NCBI RefSeq assembly: GCF_022095675.1
Contig: NZ_JAHYSG010000015.1
Coordinates: forward strand, 62,001 to 126,000
DNA from: Dactylosporangium sp. AC04546
GTDB lineage: Bacteria > Actinomycetota > Actinomycetes > Mycobacteriales > Micromonosporaceae
Direction of reading: 5' to 3'
DNA: 64,000 bases
The number at the start of each line of letters is the position of its first letter. Positions within the stretch are counted from its first letter, which is position 1. Both the position numbers and the translations under genes were made by a program. Positions 57,739 through 64,000 of the stretch are shown piece after piece. Under the pieces are notes generated by a model that was not told where the DNA came from, did no database searches, and worked only from the letters and a program-made list of their open reading frames with translations.

Positions 57739-58489
57739 GCCCCGCTCGGCGCTCGTCACCGGCGGCACGAGAGGCATCGGCCGGGGCATCGCCGAGCGCC
57801 TGCTGGCGGCCGGCTACCAGGTCCTGGTCTGCGGCCGCAGGACTCCCGGCGACCTCCCGCCCGGGATGGTCTTCATGGCCGCGGACGTCCGCGAGCCCAC
57901 CGAGGCCCAGGCCCTGGTCTCGGCGGCCGTCTCCCACTTCGGCGGCCTGGACCTGGTGGTGAACAACGCGGGCGGCTCCCCGTCGGTCCCGGCGGCCACG
58001 GTGTCACCCAATCTGGTGACAGCGGTGGTGCGGTTGAACCTCCTCGCCCCGTTCTTCGTGGCCCAGGCCGCGAACGCGGTGATGCAGGACCAGCCGGACG
58101 GCGGCCTGATCATCAACATCGGCTCGGTCTCGGCGATGCGCCCGTCCCCCGGCACGGCCGCGTACGCGGCGGCCAAGGGCGGCCTGGAGGTCCTGACCCG
58201 GGCACTGGCCCTGGAGTGGGCCCCGAAGGTGCGGGTGAACCTGGTGACGGCGGGTGTGGTGCGCACGGACGACAACGAGGCCCACTACGGCGACGAGGAG
58301 GCCCTGGCCGCGGTGGCGGCCACGGTCCCGCTGGGCCGCATGGCAACGCCCGACGACGTGGCGGACGCGGTGCTCCTGCTCGCGTCGCCGCTGGCCGGCT
58401 ACATGACGGGCGCGGGCCTGCTGCTGGACGGCGGCGGCCAGCTCCCCCGCTACGCCGACACCTCGAAGCCCACCAACGGCCACCGGTAA
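57713..58489 (+). CDS. Short-chain dehydrogenase/reductase
   Basis: 258-residue SDR: SALVTGGTRGIGRGIAERLL, NNAGGSPSVPAATV, Ser in NIGSVSAMRP, YAAAKGGLEVLTRAL (YxxxK) and AGVVRTDDNEAHYGDEE. It uses the last 26 bases of fadA6 in another frame, so it is translationally coupled to it. An Arg in VCGRRTPG after strand 2 suggests NADP(H). Probably a pathway reductase/dehydrogenase. A strong hairpin follows. Confidence 0.88.
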   Translation: MSPSSNGSEPRSALVTGGTRGIGRGIAERLLAAGYQVLVCGRRTPGDLPPGMVFMAADVREPTEAQALVSAAVSHFGGLDLVVNNAGGSPSVPAATVSPNLVTAVVRLNLLAPFFVAQAANAVMQDQPDGGLIINIGSVSAMRPSPGTAAYAAAKGGLEVLTRALALEWAPKVRVNLVTAGVVRTDDNEAHYGDEEALAAVAATVPLGRMATPDDVADAVLLLASPLAGYMTGAGLLLDGGGQLPRYADTSKPTNGHR

Positions 58490-58520
58490 GGACCCGCGGG
58501 ACGGAACCGTTCCGCGAACG

Positions 58521-58559
58521 CGGCTCCCTAGGCTGATGTCTCCCCAGCCTAGGGAGCCG
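58521..58559 (+). promoter_or_regulatory. Perfect 15-bp hairpin over the NTPase ribosome binding site
   Basis: CGGCTCCCTAGGCTG pairs with CAGCCTAGGGAGCCG around a 9-nt loop and is followed by TTTC and the GTG start of the NTPase gene. AGGGAG, the only plausible Shine-Dalgarno, lies in the 3' arm. It can act as terminator of the fadA6-SDR unit and as a block on NTPase translation. A small CGGAA/TTCCG hairpin lies just upstream (58502-58514). Confidence 0.75.
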
Positions 58560-58563
58560 TTTC

Positions 58564-61500
58564 GTGCGCCTGAACCCGGAACTGACCTACCGCGGCGCCC
58601 TGCGGATCCTCGGCCACCACGACCACCCGACCCTGACCGCCCTGGACACGGTCCTCGGCGGCGCGATCCTGGCCGCCGGCATCCCCGGCGCGGCGGCGTT
58701 CGGCTGGGTCGACCAGGACAGCGAGGCCCTCGGCCTGATCCGCAAGCTCCTCGACGCGACGCCCGAGCGCCTGCGCGGGACGTCCGGGAGGCTGCGCCAG
58801 GAGCTCGTGGTCGCCGCCCACACCACGATCGTCGGCGCCGCGCTGTTCGAGGCACTGCGCACCGAGCTCGGCGGCGCCTACCGGCGCCTCGGGCTCACCG
58901 ACGCGCGGCGGCACCGCGTGGGTACGCCGGGCGACGGCGCGCTCGAGTCGCTCTACGAGGCACCGGCCCCGATCCCGACCGCCGTCGCCGGCTTCCAGGA
59001 GACGGCGAAGGGCCCGCTCAAGGAGTTCTTCGCCACGCGGGCCGAGCACGTCATGCGGTTCCTCGACGGGCTCGCCGCGCGCGAGGGCCGCGGCGAGCGC
59101 CCCGACCACGACCCCGACCACGACCGCCTCGCCGAGCGGGTCGCCGCCCGGGCCGGCGCGGTCTACCTGGACCACTACCTGCGCCTGGCCGGCGCCGTAC
59201 CGGAGTTCCTGGTGTGGACGCTGCTCGTCGGCCAGGCCGCGAGCTACGAGGCGGTCCGCGACGCGCAGGCGGACCTGCGCGACGCCGCGGCCGCCGCGTC
59301 CCAGGTCCTGCGGCGCCTCGAACTGCTCCTCACCGCGAGCCGCACCGTCGCCGCCCCGGCCGCCCACGACCCGCGGTCACTGCTGCACGACGCCAACCGC
59401 AGCGTCCTCGACCAGCCGATCCTGCCGCGCGACGCCATGCGGCACGTGGACTCGGTGGCCTTCCCACTGATCGGCGACGCCTACGTGACACCGAGCTTCC
59501 GGGCCGCCCGCAGCGGGTCCGGCGCCGGCCTCGGCCAGGAGCAGTGGTGGGACCAACAGTCGCAGCGCCCGGACCTCGACGCCTTCATCGCCGCCCACCT
59601 GGGCACCCCGGAGAGCGTCACCCGGCCGCTGCTGGTCCTCGGCCACCCGGGCGCCGGCAAGTCGCTGCTCACCAAGGTGATCGCGGCCCGGCTCCCGGCC
59701 CAGACCCACACCGTCATCCGCGTACCGCTGCGCAACGTCGACGCCGACGCTCCCGTGTACGAGCAGATCCAGCAGGCGCTGCGCGACGCCACCCACGGCC
59801 GGGTCGACTGGGCCCAGCTGACCGCCGCGGCCCGCGACACGACGCGGGTGGTGCTCCTGGACGGCCTGGACGAGCTGCTGCAGGCCTCGTCGGCCAACAA
59901 CAGCGGGTACATCCAGCGGATCGTCGAGTTCCAGCGGCAGGAGGCGCGCATGGAACTGCCGGTGGTCGTCATCGTCACCAGCCGCACCCTGGTCGTGGAC
60001 CGCGCCTCGATCCCGCCGGGCACACCGGTCCTGCGGCTCGACGACTTCACGAACGAGCAGGTGTCCGCCTGGCTCACCGCCTGGGGCGGCGCGAACGCCG
60101 CGGCCGCGCGGGCCGGTGCCGTGCGGCTGCTGTCCGCCGACGCCGCCCTCCGGTTCGTGCCGATCGCCCGCCAGCCGCTGCTGCTGCTCATGCTGGCCCT
60201 CTACGCCGCCGACCCGGGCGTCCCCGACCTCGACGCCGCGGCGCTGTCCACCGCGGACCTCTACGGCCGCCTGCTGGACAACTTCGTCCGGCGCGAGGTC
60301 GTCAAGACCGACCCGGGCGGCGACCCGGACGAGTTCGACCGGGCCGTCGAACTGCGGCTGTGGCACCTGGCCGTGGCCGCGTTCGCGATGTTCAACCGCG
60401 GCCAGCAGTCCGTGTCGGAGGACGCCCTCAACGCCGACCTGCTGGCGATGCCCGACCCGCCGAGCACCGACGGGATGCGCCCGGCCCGCCGGACCGTCGG
60501 GCAGTTCTTCTTCGTCCACACGGCCCAGTCCGACGGCCACCGCGACGCGCAGGCCGAGCGCTCGTACGAGTTCCTGCACGCCACCTTCGGCGAGTACCTG
60601 ATCGCCGACCACACCGTGCGCCTGCTCGCCGACCTGGCCGCCCGGATGCCGGCCGCCGGGCGTCACATCGACGACGACCTCGTCCAGGCCCTGCTGTCGC
60701 ATCAGACGCTCGCCACCCGCGAACGGATCCTCCCGTTCGCGCAGGACATCGCCGCCCGCCTGGACGAGCCCGGACGCGCCGCGGTCCTGAGGCTCCTGTC
60801 CCGGCTGCTGGCCCAGGCCCGCCGCCGCGTCGGCAACCAGCACTTCGCGACCTACATCACGACGGTCCCCGACCCGGTGGCCGCGCTCGCCGCCTACACC
60901 GCCAACCTGGTCCTGCTCCGCACCGCCCTCGCCCCGTCGGCGTCGGCCGCGCTGGAGGACCTGCTGCCCAGCGGCGCGGACCGCGCGGACTGGGAGGACC
61001 TGGTCTGGCTCTGGCGCTCGGCTCTCCGCGCGGACTGCCGTGCGGCACTGCTGGAGAACCTCAGCTTCGACCCGGAGCACAATGTCGCCCGCCATTCCGT
61101 GAGCTCCGGCATCAACATCTCGGAGCTGACGGGGTTCGCCTACCTGACCGGGGACCCGGCCGCGCTGTACGTGCGGGCCGGGTACGCCGTCATCCACCAG
61201 GGCGGCACCTTCGCGCCGCCGGCCGACGACGCGATCCTGAGCTACGCCGCGTTCCTGTCGACCACGAACGACCGCAAGGCCGGTGACGAGGAGCTCGACG
61301 ACCTGGTGCGCGACGGCGTCTCGCTGTCCGAACCGGCGGCGCTGATGATGCTGCCGAACCTCTGGAAGATCGAGCTCGACCGGGACGGCCACACGTTGAT
61401 GGTCCTGACCGACGCGACGCTGCGGGCCTTCGCGCATCCGGTCGACCACGCCGTCTCCGTCCACCTCGCGCTGCTGGTCGCACGCCGCCCCGAGATCATC

Positions 61501-61737
61501 GACCTCGTCCCCGGCCTGACCGACGCCCGGTGGTACCAGCCCGCCGCCACGTCCACGGCGACGATCCTGCGGCTGGCGGCCGCCCAGATGCTCAACGAGG
61601 CCGGGCGGGTGCTGGACAAGCTCTGCGCCCGCATCAGCCCGTCGACCGCCGCACAGCCGCCGAACGAGCTCGCCCTTGCCATCTGGGACCTGGTGCGCAG
61701 CGGCGACCTCTTCGACCCGCGCCGCGGGCTCAAGTGA
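58564..61737 (+). CDS. NACHT-type STAND NTPase
   Basis: 1057-residue NLR-like protein. The N-terminal ~270 residues are a helical domain beginning LNPELTYRGALRILG, resembling NACHT-associated helical N-domains. The NTPase has Walker A GHPGAGKSLLTK (~360-371) and the NACHT-style Walker B VVLLDGLDELL (~428-438), followed by VVIVTSRTL and a winged-helix region with YEFLHATFGEYLIA. The C-terminal ~400 residues are helical and unassigned. Bacterial NACHT proteins of this kind can be anti-phage sensors; no phage data here. Start GTG at 58564, with its ribosome binding site inside a hairpin. Confidence 0.85.
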   Translation: MRLNPELTYRGALRILGHHDHPTLTALDTVLGGAILAAGIPGAAAFGWVDQDSEALGLIRKLLDATPERLRGTSGRLRQELVVAAHTTIVGAALFEALRTELGGAYRRLGLTDARRHRVGTPGDGALESLYEAPAPIPTAVAGFQETAKGPLKEFFATRAEHVMRFLDGLAAREGRGERPDHDPDHDRLAERVAARAGAVYLDHYLRLAGAVPEFLVWTLLVGQAASYEAVRDAQADLRDAAAAASQVLRRLELLLTASRTVAAPAAHDPRSLLHDANRSVLDQPILPRDAMRHVDSVAFPLIGDAYVTPSFRAARSGSGAGLGQEQWWDQQSQRPDLDAFIAAHLGTPESVTRPLLVLGHPGAGKSLLTKVIAARLPAQTHTVIRVPLRNVDADAPVYEQIQQALRDATHGRVDWAQLTAAARDTTRVVLLDGLDELLQASSANNSGYIQRIVEFQRQEARMELPVVVIVTSRTLVVDRASIPPGTPVLRLDDFTNEQVSAWLTAWGGANAAAARAGAVRLLSADAALRFVPIARQPLLLLMLALYAADPGVPDLDAAALSTADLYGRLLDNFVRREVVKTDPGGDPDEFDRAVELRLWHLAVAAFAMFNRGQQSVSEDALNADLLAMPDPPSTDGMRPARRTVGQFFFVHTAQSDGHRDAQAERSYEFLHATFGEYLIADHTVRLLADLAARMPAAGRHIDDDLVQALLSHQTLATRERILPFAQDIAARLDEPGRAAVLRLLSRLLAQARRRVGNQHFATYITTVPDPVAALAAYTANLVLLRTALAPSASAALEDLLPSGADRADWEDLVWLWRSALRADCRAALLENLSFDPEHNVARHSVSSGINISELTGFAYLTGDPAALYVRAGYAVIHQGGTFAPPADDAILSYAAFLSTTNDRKAGDEELDDLVRDGVSLSEPAALMMLPNLWKIELDRDGHTLMVLTDATLRAFAHPVDHAVSVHLALLVARRPEIIDLVPGLTDARWYQPAATSTATILRLAAAQMLNEAGRVLDKLCARISPSTAAQPPNELALAIWDLVRSGDLFDPRRGLK

Positions 61738-61756
61738 CTGTGCGAACCTTGGCGGC

Positions 61757-62191
61757 GTGATCGAGGTTGCGGGGTTGCGGGAGAGCGATCGGGCCGTCTG
61801 GCAGGAGCTGTTCGCCGGGTACCACGAGTTCTACGGGCGGACCTGGCCCGCCGAGCGGTTCGACGAGGCCTGGCAGGCCTTCCGGGACGGGCAGCGGGTG
61901 CACGCCCTCGGGGCGCGGATCGACGGCGAGCTCGTCGGGATCGTGCACTTCCTCGTCCACGCCAGCACCAGCTCGCGGGACGTGTGCTACCTCCAGGACC
62001 TCTTCACCGACCCCGCGGTCCGGGGGCGCGGGGTCGGGCGGGCGCTCATCGGGGCCGTCGAGGAGTGGGCGCGGGAGCGGGGCCTCGACCGGGTCTACTG
62101 GCACACCAGGGCCGACAACGTCACCGCCCGGCAGCTCTACGACCAGGTCGCCGAGCACCGGGGGTTCATCAGCTACGTGATCCCGCTCTAA
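61757..62191 (+). CDS. GNAT-family N-acetyltransferase
   Basis: 144-residue acetyltransferase of the classical compact type: VCYLQDLFTDPAVRGRGVGRALIGAVEEWA holds the acetyl-CoA-binding R-G-R-G-V-G loop, and YWHTRADNVTARQLYDQV the Asn-rich helix. Amino-acceptor unknown. GTG at 61757, 20 bases after the NTPase stop. It may be co-transcribed with the NTPase. Confidence 0.88.
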   Translation: MIEVAGLRESDRAVWQELFAGYHEFYGRTWPAERFDEAWQAFRDGQRVHALGARIDGELVGIVHFLVHASTSSRDVCYLQDLFTDPAVRGRGVGRALIGAVEEWARERGLDRVYWHTRADNVTARQLYDQVAEHRGFISYVIPL

Positions 62192-62202
62192 ACTCCGCGA
62201 TC

Positions 62203-62292
62203 ATGCGGCGTCGGGTGCGGTGGATCGGTGCGGCCGTCGCGGCGGTCATGGTCGCGGCCACCGCCACCTTCAGCCGGCGGTGCACGTCCTAG
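62203..62292 (+). CDS. Possible 29-residue membrane peptide
   Basis: Encodes a basic N-terminus (MRRRVRW) and one hydrophobic stretch (IGAAVAAVMVAATATF) before a short polar tail. TAAACT lies 8 bases before the ATG and could be a leaderless -10 box. The stop overlaps the convergent small gene. Too short to be sure it is real. Confidence 0.3.
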   Translation: MRRRVRWIGAAVAAVMVAATATFSRRCTS

Positions 62293-62501
62293 CGGGGCAG
62301 GCGGGCCGCGCGGACCAGGACCCGGATCGGGCCGAGCTCGGTGCCGTCGGCGCGCAGCCGGGTGCCGTGGACGGTCACCCACGCCTCCCCGTCGAGGTGG
62401 AACTCCTCGCCGCGGACGACGCGCTCGACGCGCAGCCGCAGCGGGCCGGCGCCGTAGCGGTAGTCGTTCTCGGCGAGGACCACCACGGGCTGTGCGTTCA
62501 T
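62289..62501 (-). CDS. Small conserved-looking protein, unknown
   Basis: 70-residue protein (VVVLAENDYRYGAGPLRLRV then RVVRGEEFHLDGEAWVTVHGTRL and GPIRVLVRAARLP), predicted beta-rich, without Cys or membrane helix. It looks like a small barrel or nucleic-acid/ligand binding fold, but I do not recognise a family. The second of two adjacent ATGs (62501) lies 6 bases after TAGGGT, fitting a leaderless start. No partner genes. Confidence 0.6.
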   Translation of the reverse strand: MNAQPVVVLAENDYRYGAGPLRLRVERVVRGEEFHLDGEAWVTVHGTRLRADGTELGPIRVLVRAARLPR

Positions 62502-62547
62502 CATCCGACCCTAGACACGCACGGCAGCGGAGCACACCGGTAGATCG

Positions 62548-62574
62548 GGCGCGGATCGGGCCCTGATCCGCGCC
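62548..62574. terminator. Hairpin terminator
   Basis: GGCGCGGATC pairs perfectly with GATCCGCGCC around a 7-nt loop, downstream of the leftward acyl-CoA dehydrogenase genes and upstream of the small leftward gene. Confidence 0.65.
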
Positions 62575-62658
62575 AGAACCGGCCTTCCGGACGGTGCCGG
62601 GCGACGTTCAACCCCGGCCGTACCGTTGACCGAGCGTCACCAGAACAGCCAGTCATCC

Positions 62659-62700
62659 GGGGTACGCGCATCAGGGGTACGCGCATCAGGGGTACGCGCC
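62659..62700. repeat. 15-bp tandem triplication at the end of a dehydrogenase gene
   Basis: GGGGTACGCGCATCA occurs twice in tandem and a third copy covers the last codons and stop of the acyl-CoA dehydrogenase (…GAYP*). Each unit contains the TGA on the minus strand, so two redundant stop-containing copies lie past the true stop. Confidence 0.85.
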
Positions 62701-63651
62701 GGCCAGCAGGCGGCGCCGCAGCGCGACCGGGTCGAGGGCGAGCAGGCGGTTGGCGGTGGCGCGCTTGAGGTACCGGTGCGCCGGATGCTCCCACGTGAAG
62801 CCGATCCCGCCGAGCAGCTGGATGGCCTGCGTGGTGACCGTCCACGCGGCCTCGGTGGCCACCAGCTTGGCCAGCGGCGCGGCCGTCGCGAACTCCGCTG
62901 CGGGCGCCCGCAGGGCGTACCAGACCGTGGAGGTGGCCTGCTCGACGAGCACGTGCAGGTCGGCGACCCGGTGCCGCAGCGCCTGGAACGTGGCCAGGGG
63001 CACGCCGAACTGGCGGCGGGTGCGCAGGTGCTCGACGACCGTCGCCAGGGCGGCCCGGGCCACGCCGAGCGACTCGGCGGCCAGGCCGGCGTGCAGCACG
63101 GCCAGGGCGTGACCGGCACCGCCGGGCGCGACGAGCGAGGCCTGGACGGCGTCGAACACCACCGTCGCCTGGCCGCGGGTCTGGTCGAGCGTCGGGTGGA
63201 CGCGGACGTCGGCGACCGCGGCGGAGACGGCGTACAGGTCGTCGCCGGCCGCGACGACGAACACGTCGGCGGCGTCGCCGTCCAGGACGTGCCGGGCCGT
63301 GCCGGTGAGCCGGCCGCCGTCGACGGCGCAGTCCCCGCCGAGGGCGAGCGTGGCGATCGTCGTGCCCTCGGCGAGGGCGGGCAGCAGCGCGGCTGCCGCC
63401 GGTACCGACGGATCCAGGGCGGCCGACGCGGTCACCGTCGACAGCAGCGGGGCCGACAGCAGCGCCGCGCCCGCCTCCTCCAGGGCGATGCCGGCCTCGA
63501 GCAGGGTGGCGCCGAACCCGCCGTGCGACTCCGGGACCACGAGCGCGGTGAGGCCCAGCTCGCCGGTGAGCCGGGCCCAGCTGTAGCCGGGGTCGGCCAG
63601 GAAGGCACGGACGGACGCGCGCAGTTCGTCGTGTTCCGAGGAGGAGGACAT
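62686..63651 (-). CDS. Acyl-CoA dehydrogenase, small FadE subunit
   Basis: 321-residue FadE-type protein of the heterotetrameric steroid class: ALVVPESHGGFGATLLEAGIALEEAGAA, EHLRTRRQFGVPLATFQALRHRVADL and QAIQLLGGIGFTWEHPAHRYLKRA. The N-terminal helical region is short (AFLADPGYSWARLTGELG), lacking a stretch many relatives have. ATG at 63651 overlaps the upstream stop (TGATG). Expected partner of the next, FadE30-like subunit. Confidence 0.88.
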   Translation of the reverse strand: MSSSSEHDELRASVRAFLADPGYSWARLTGELGLTALVVPESHGGFGATLLEAGIALEEAGAALLSAPLLSTVTASAALDPSVPAAAALLPALAEGTTIATLALGGDCAVDGGRLTGTARHVLDGDAADVFVVAAGDDLYAVSAAVADVRVHPTLDQTRGQATVVFDAVQASLVAPGGAGHALAVLHAGLAAESLGVARAALATVVEHLRTRRQFGVPLATFQALRHRVADLHVLVEQATSTVWYALRAPAAEFATAAPLAKLVATEAAWTVTTQAIQLLGGIGFTWEHPAHRYLKRATANRLLALDPVALRRRLLAGAYP

Positions 63652-64000
63652 CAGCGGCTCCCGAGGACGAGGGAGGCGACGATGTTGCGCTGGATCTCGT
63701 CGGCGCCGCCGTAGATCGTGTCGGCCCGGGTGAACAGGAACAGCCGCTGGGCATCGGTCAGCTCATACGGCGCGGCATCGATCAACGTCGCTCCAGCGCC
63801 CTCCACCGCGATCGCCAGCTCCCCCAGTCGCTGGTGCCAGCCGGCCCAGAGCAGCTTGGCGACCGACGCGGCGGCCGGGTCGGGGTCCGACGAGGTCAGG
63901 GTCCGCAGCGCGTGGTGGCGCAGGCCCTGCAGGCCGACCCAGGCCTCGGCGATCCGGTCGGCGATCACCGGGTCGTCGAAGGTGCCGGTGGCGCGGGCCC
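63651..64000 (-). CDS. Acyl-CoA dehydrogenase, FadE30-like (5' end outside window)
   Basis: C-terminal ~115 residues of a FadE flavoprotein; the gene continues past the right edge. VAKLLWAGWHQRLGELAIAVEGAG and LFLFTRADTIYGGADEIQRNIVASLVLG closely follow mycobacterial FadE30, the HIP-CoA dehydrogenase acting after FadD3. Only the C-terminal domain is visible, so the FAD-binding middle domain cannot be checked. Confidence 0.8.
   Translation of the reverse strand, partial: ARATGTFDDPVIADRIAEAWVGLQGLRHHALRTLTSSDPDPAAASVAKLLWAGWHQRLGELAIAVEGAGATLIDAAPYELTDAQRLFLFTRADTIYGGADEIQRNIVASLVLGSR

Noticed and set aside
58521..58559. The hairpin read only as a plain terminator
   Set aside because: The arm contains the sole Shine-Dalgarno candidate of the NTPase gene 5-8 bases before its GTG, so a role in translation must be considered as well.
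58500..62600. Prophage or integrated plasmid around the NTPase
   Set aside because: No integrase, tRNA attachment site, structural phage genes or flanking direct repeats are visible.

Overview
The window is very GC-rich, gene-dense DNA with frequent GTG starts, many 4-base stop/start overlaps and apparently leaderless genes (a TANNNT box 6-7 nt before the start codon). Gene content (KstR2-type sterol-ring catabolism, class I lysyl-tRNA synthetase, a CBM32-GH46 chitosanase, NACHT-type NTPase, GGDEF/EAL protein) points to a large-genome soil actinobacterium, possibly Micromonosporaceae. The family assignment is an inference from gene content only. No rRNA, tRNA, CRISPR array, insertion sequence or prophage was recognised. 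Apart from 13795-14158, which holds a kinase remnant, no stretch above 300 bases lacks a gene.

Layout. 1-6 kb: a galactofuranose-type sugar ABC operon (YtfQ/R/T-like) with two LacI regulators and candidate operators. 6-13 kb: a c-di-GMP protein, a cupin/TetR pair, a CadD-like transporter, a HIT protein and a HEAT-repeat protein. 12.5-24 kb: secreted chitosanase, a histidine-kinase stump, class I LysRS, NlpC/P60 hydrolase, several alpha/beta hydrolases, a PLP enzyme, an acidic orphan protein with a strong terminator, and an unusual HxlR-peroxiredoxin fusion beside an MFS exporter. 24.4-31 kb: a 2-oxoacid:ferredoxin oxidoreductase operon (gamma-alpha-beta, GntR, ferredoxin, hotdog protein) divergent from an alcohol dehydrogenase and acyl-CoA synthetase. 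An 88-nt repeat sits exactly between stop and start codons once in each arm. 31-36.6 kb: an ATP-grasp protein and two Hsp70-derived proteins, one a Clp-N chimera and one with a multi-pass membrane tail.

36.7-58.5 kb plus 62.7-64 kb: a large acyl-CoA catabolic island that I read as the C/D-ring (HIP) arm of sterol degradation. It holds kstR2, ipdA, ipdB, ipdC, ipdF, echA20, fadD3, fadA6, two pairs of acyl-CoA dehydrogenases (one FadE30-like), MaoC-type dehydratases, SDRs and further CoA ligases. Four sites fitting the KstR2 operator AnCAAGnnCTTGnT (one with a mismatch) lie at 38334, 46638, 49910 and 56560, in front of the main transcription units. A separate array of 14-nt-spaced TGATGCATCA palindromes lies before the thiolase gene at 53128-54318. 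One acyl-CoA dehydrogenase (42059-43177) carries an in-frame insert of five palindromes at an exact 36-nt period.

58.5-62.6 kb: an accessory insert within the catabolic island. It holds a 1057-residue NACHT-type NTPase, possibly anti-phage, whose ribosome binding site is buried in a perfect 15-bp hairpin. An acetyltransferase and two tiny proteins follow.
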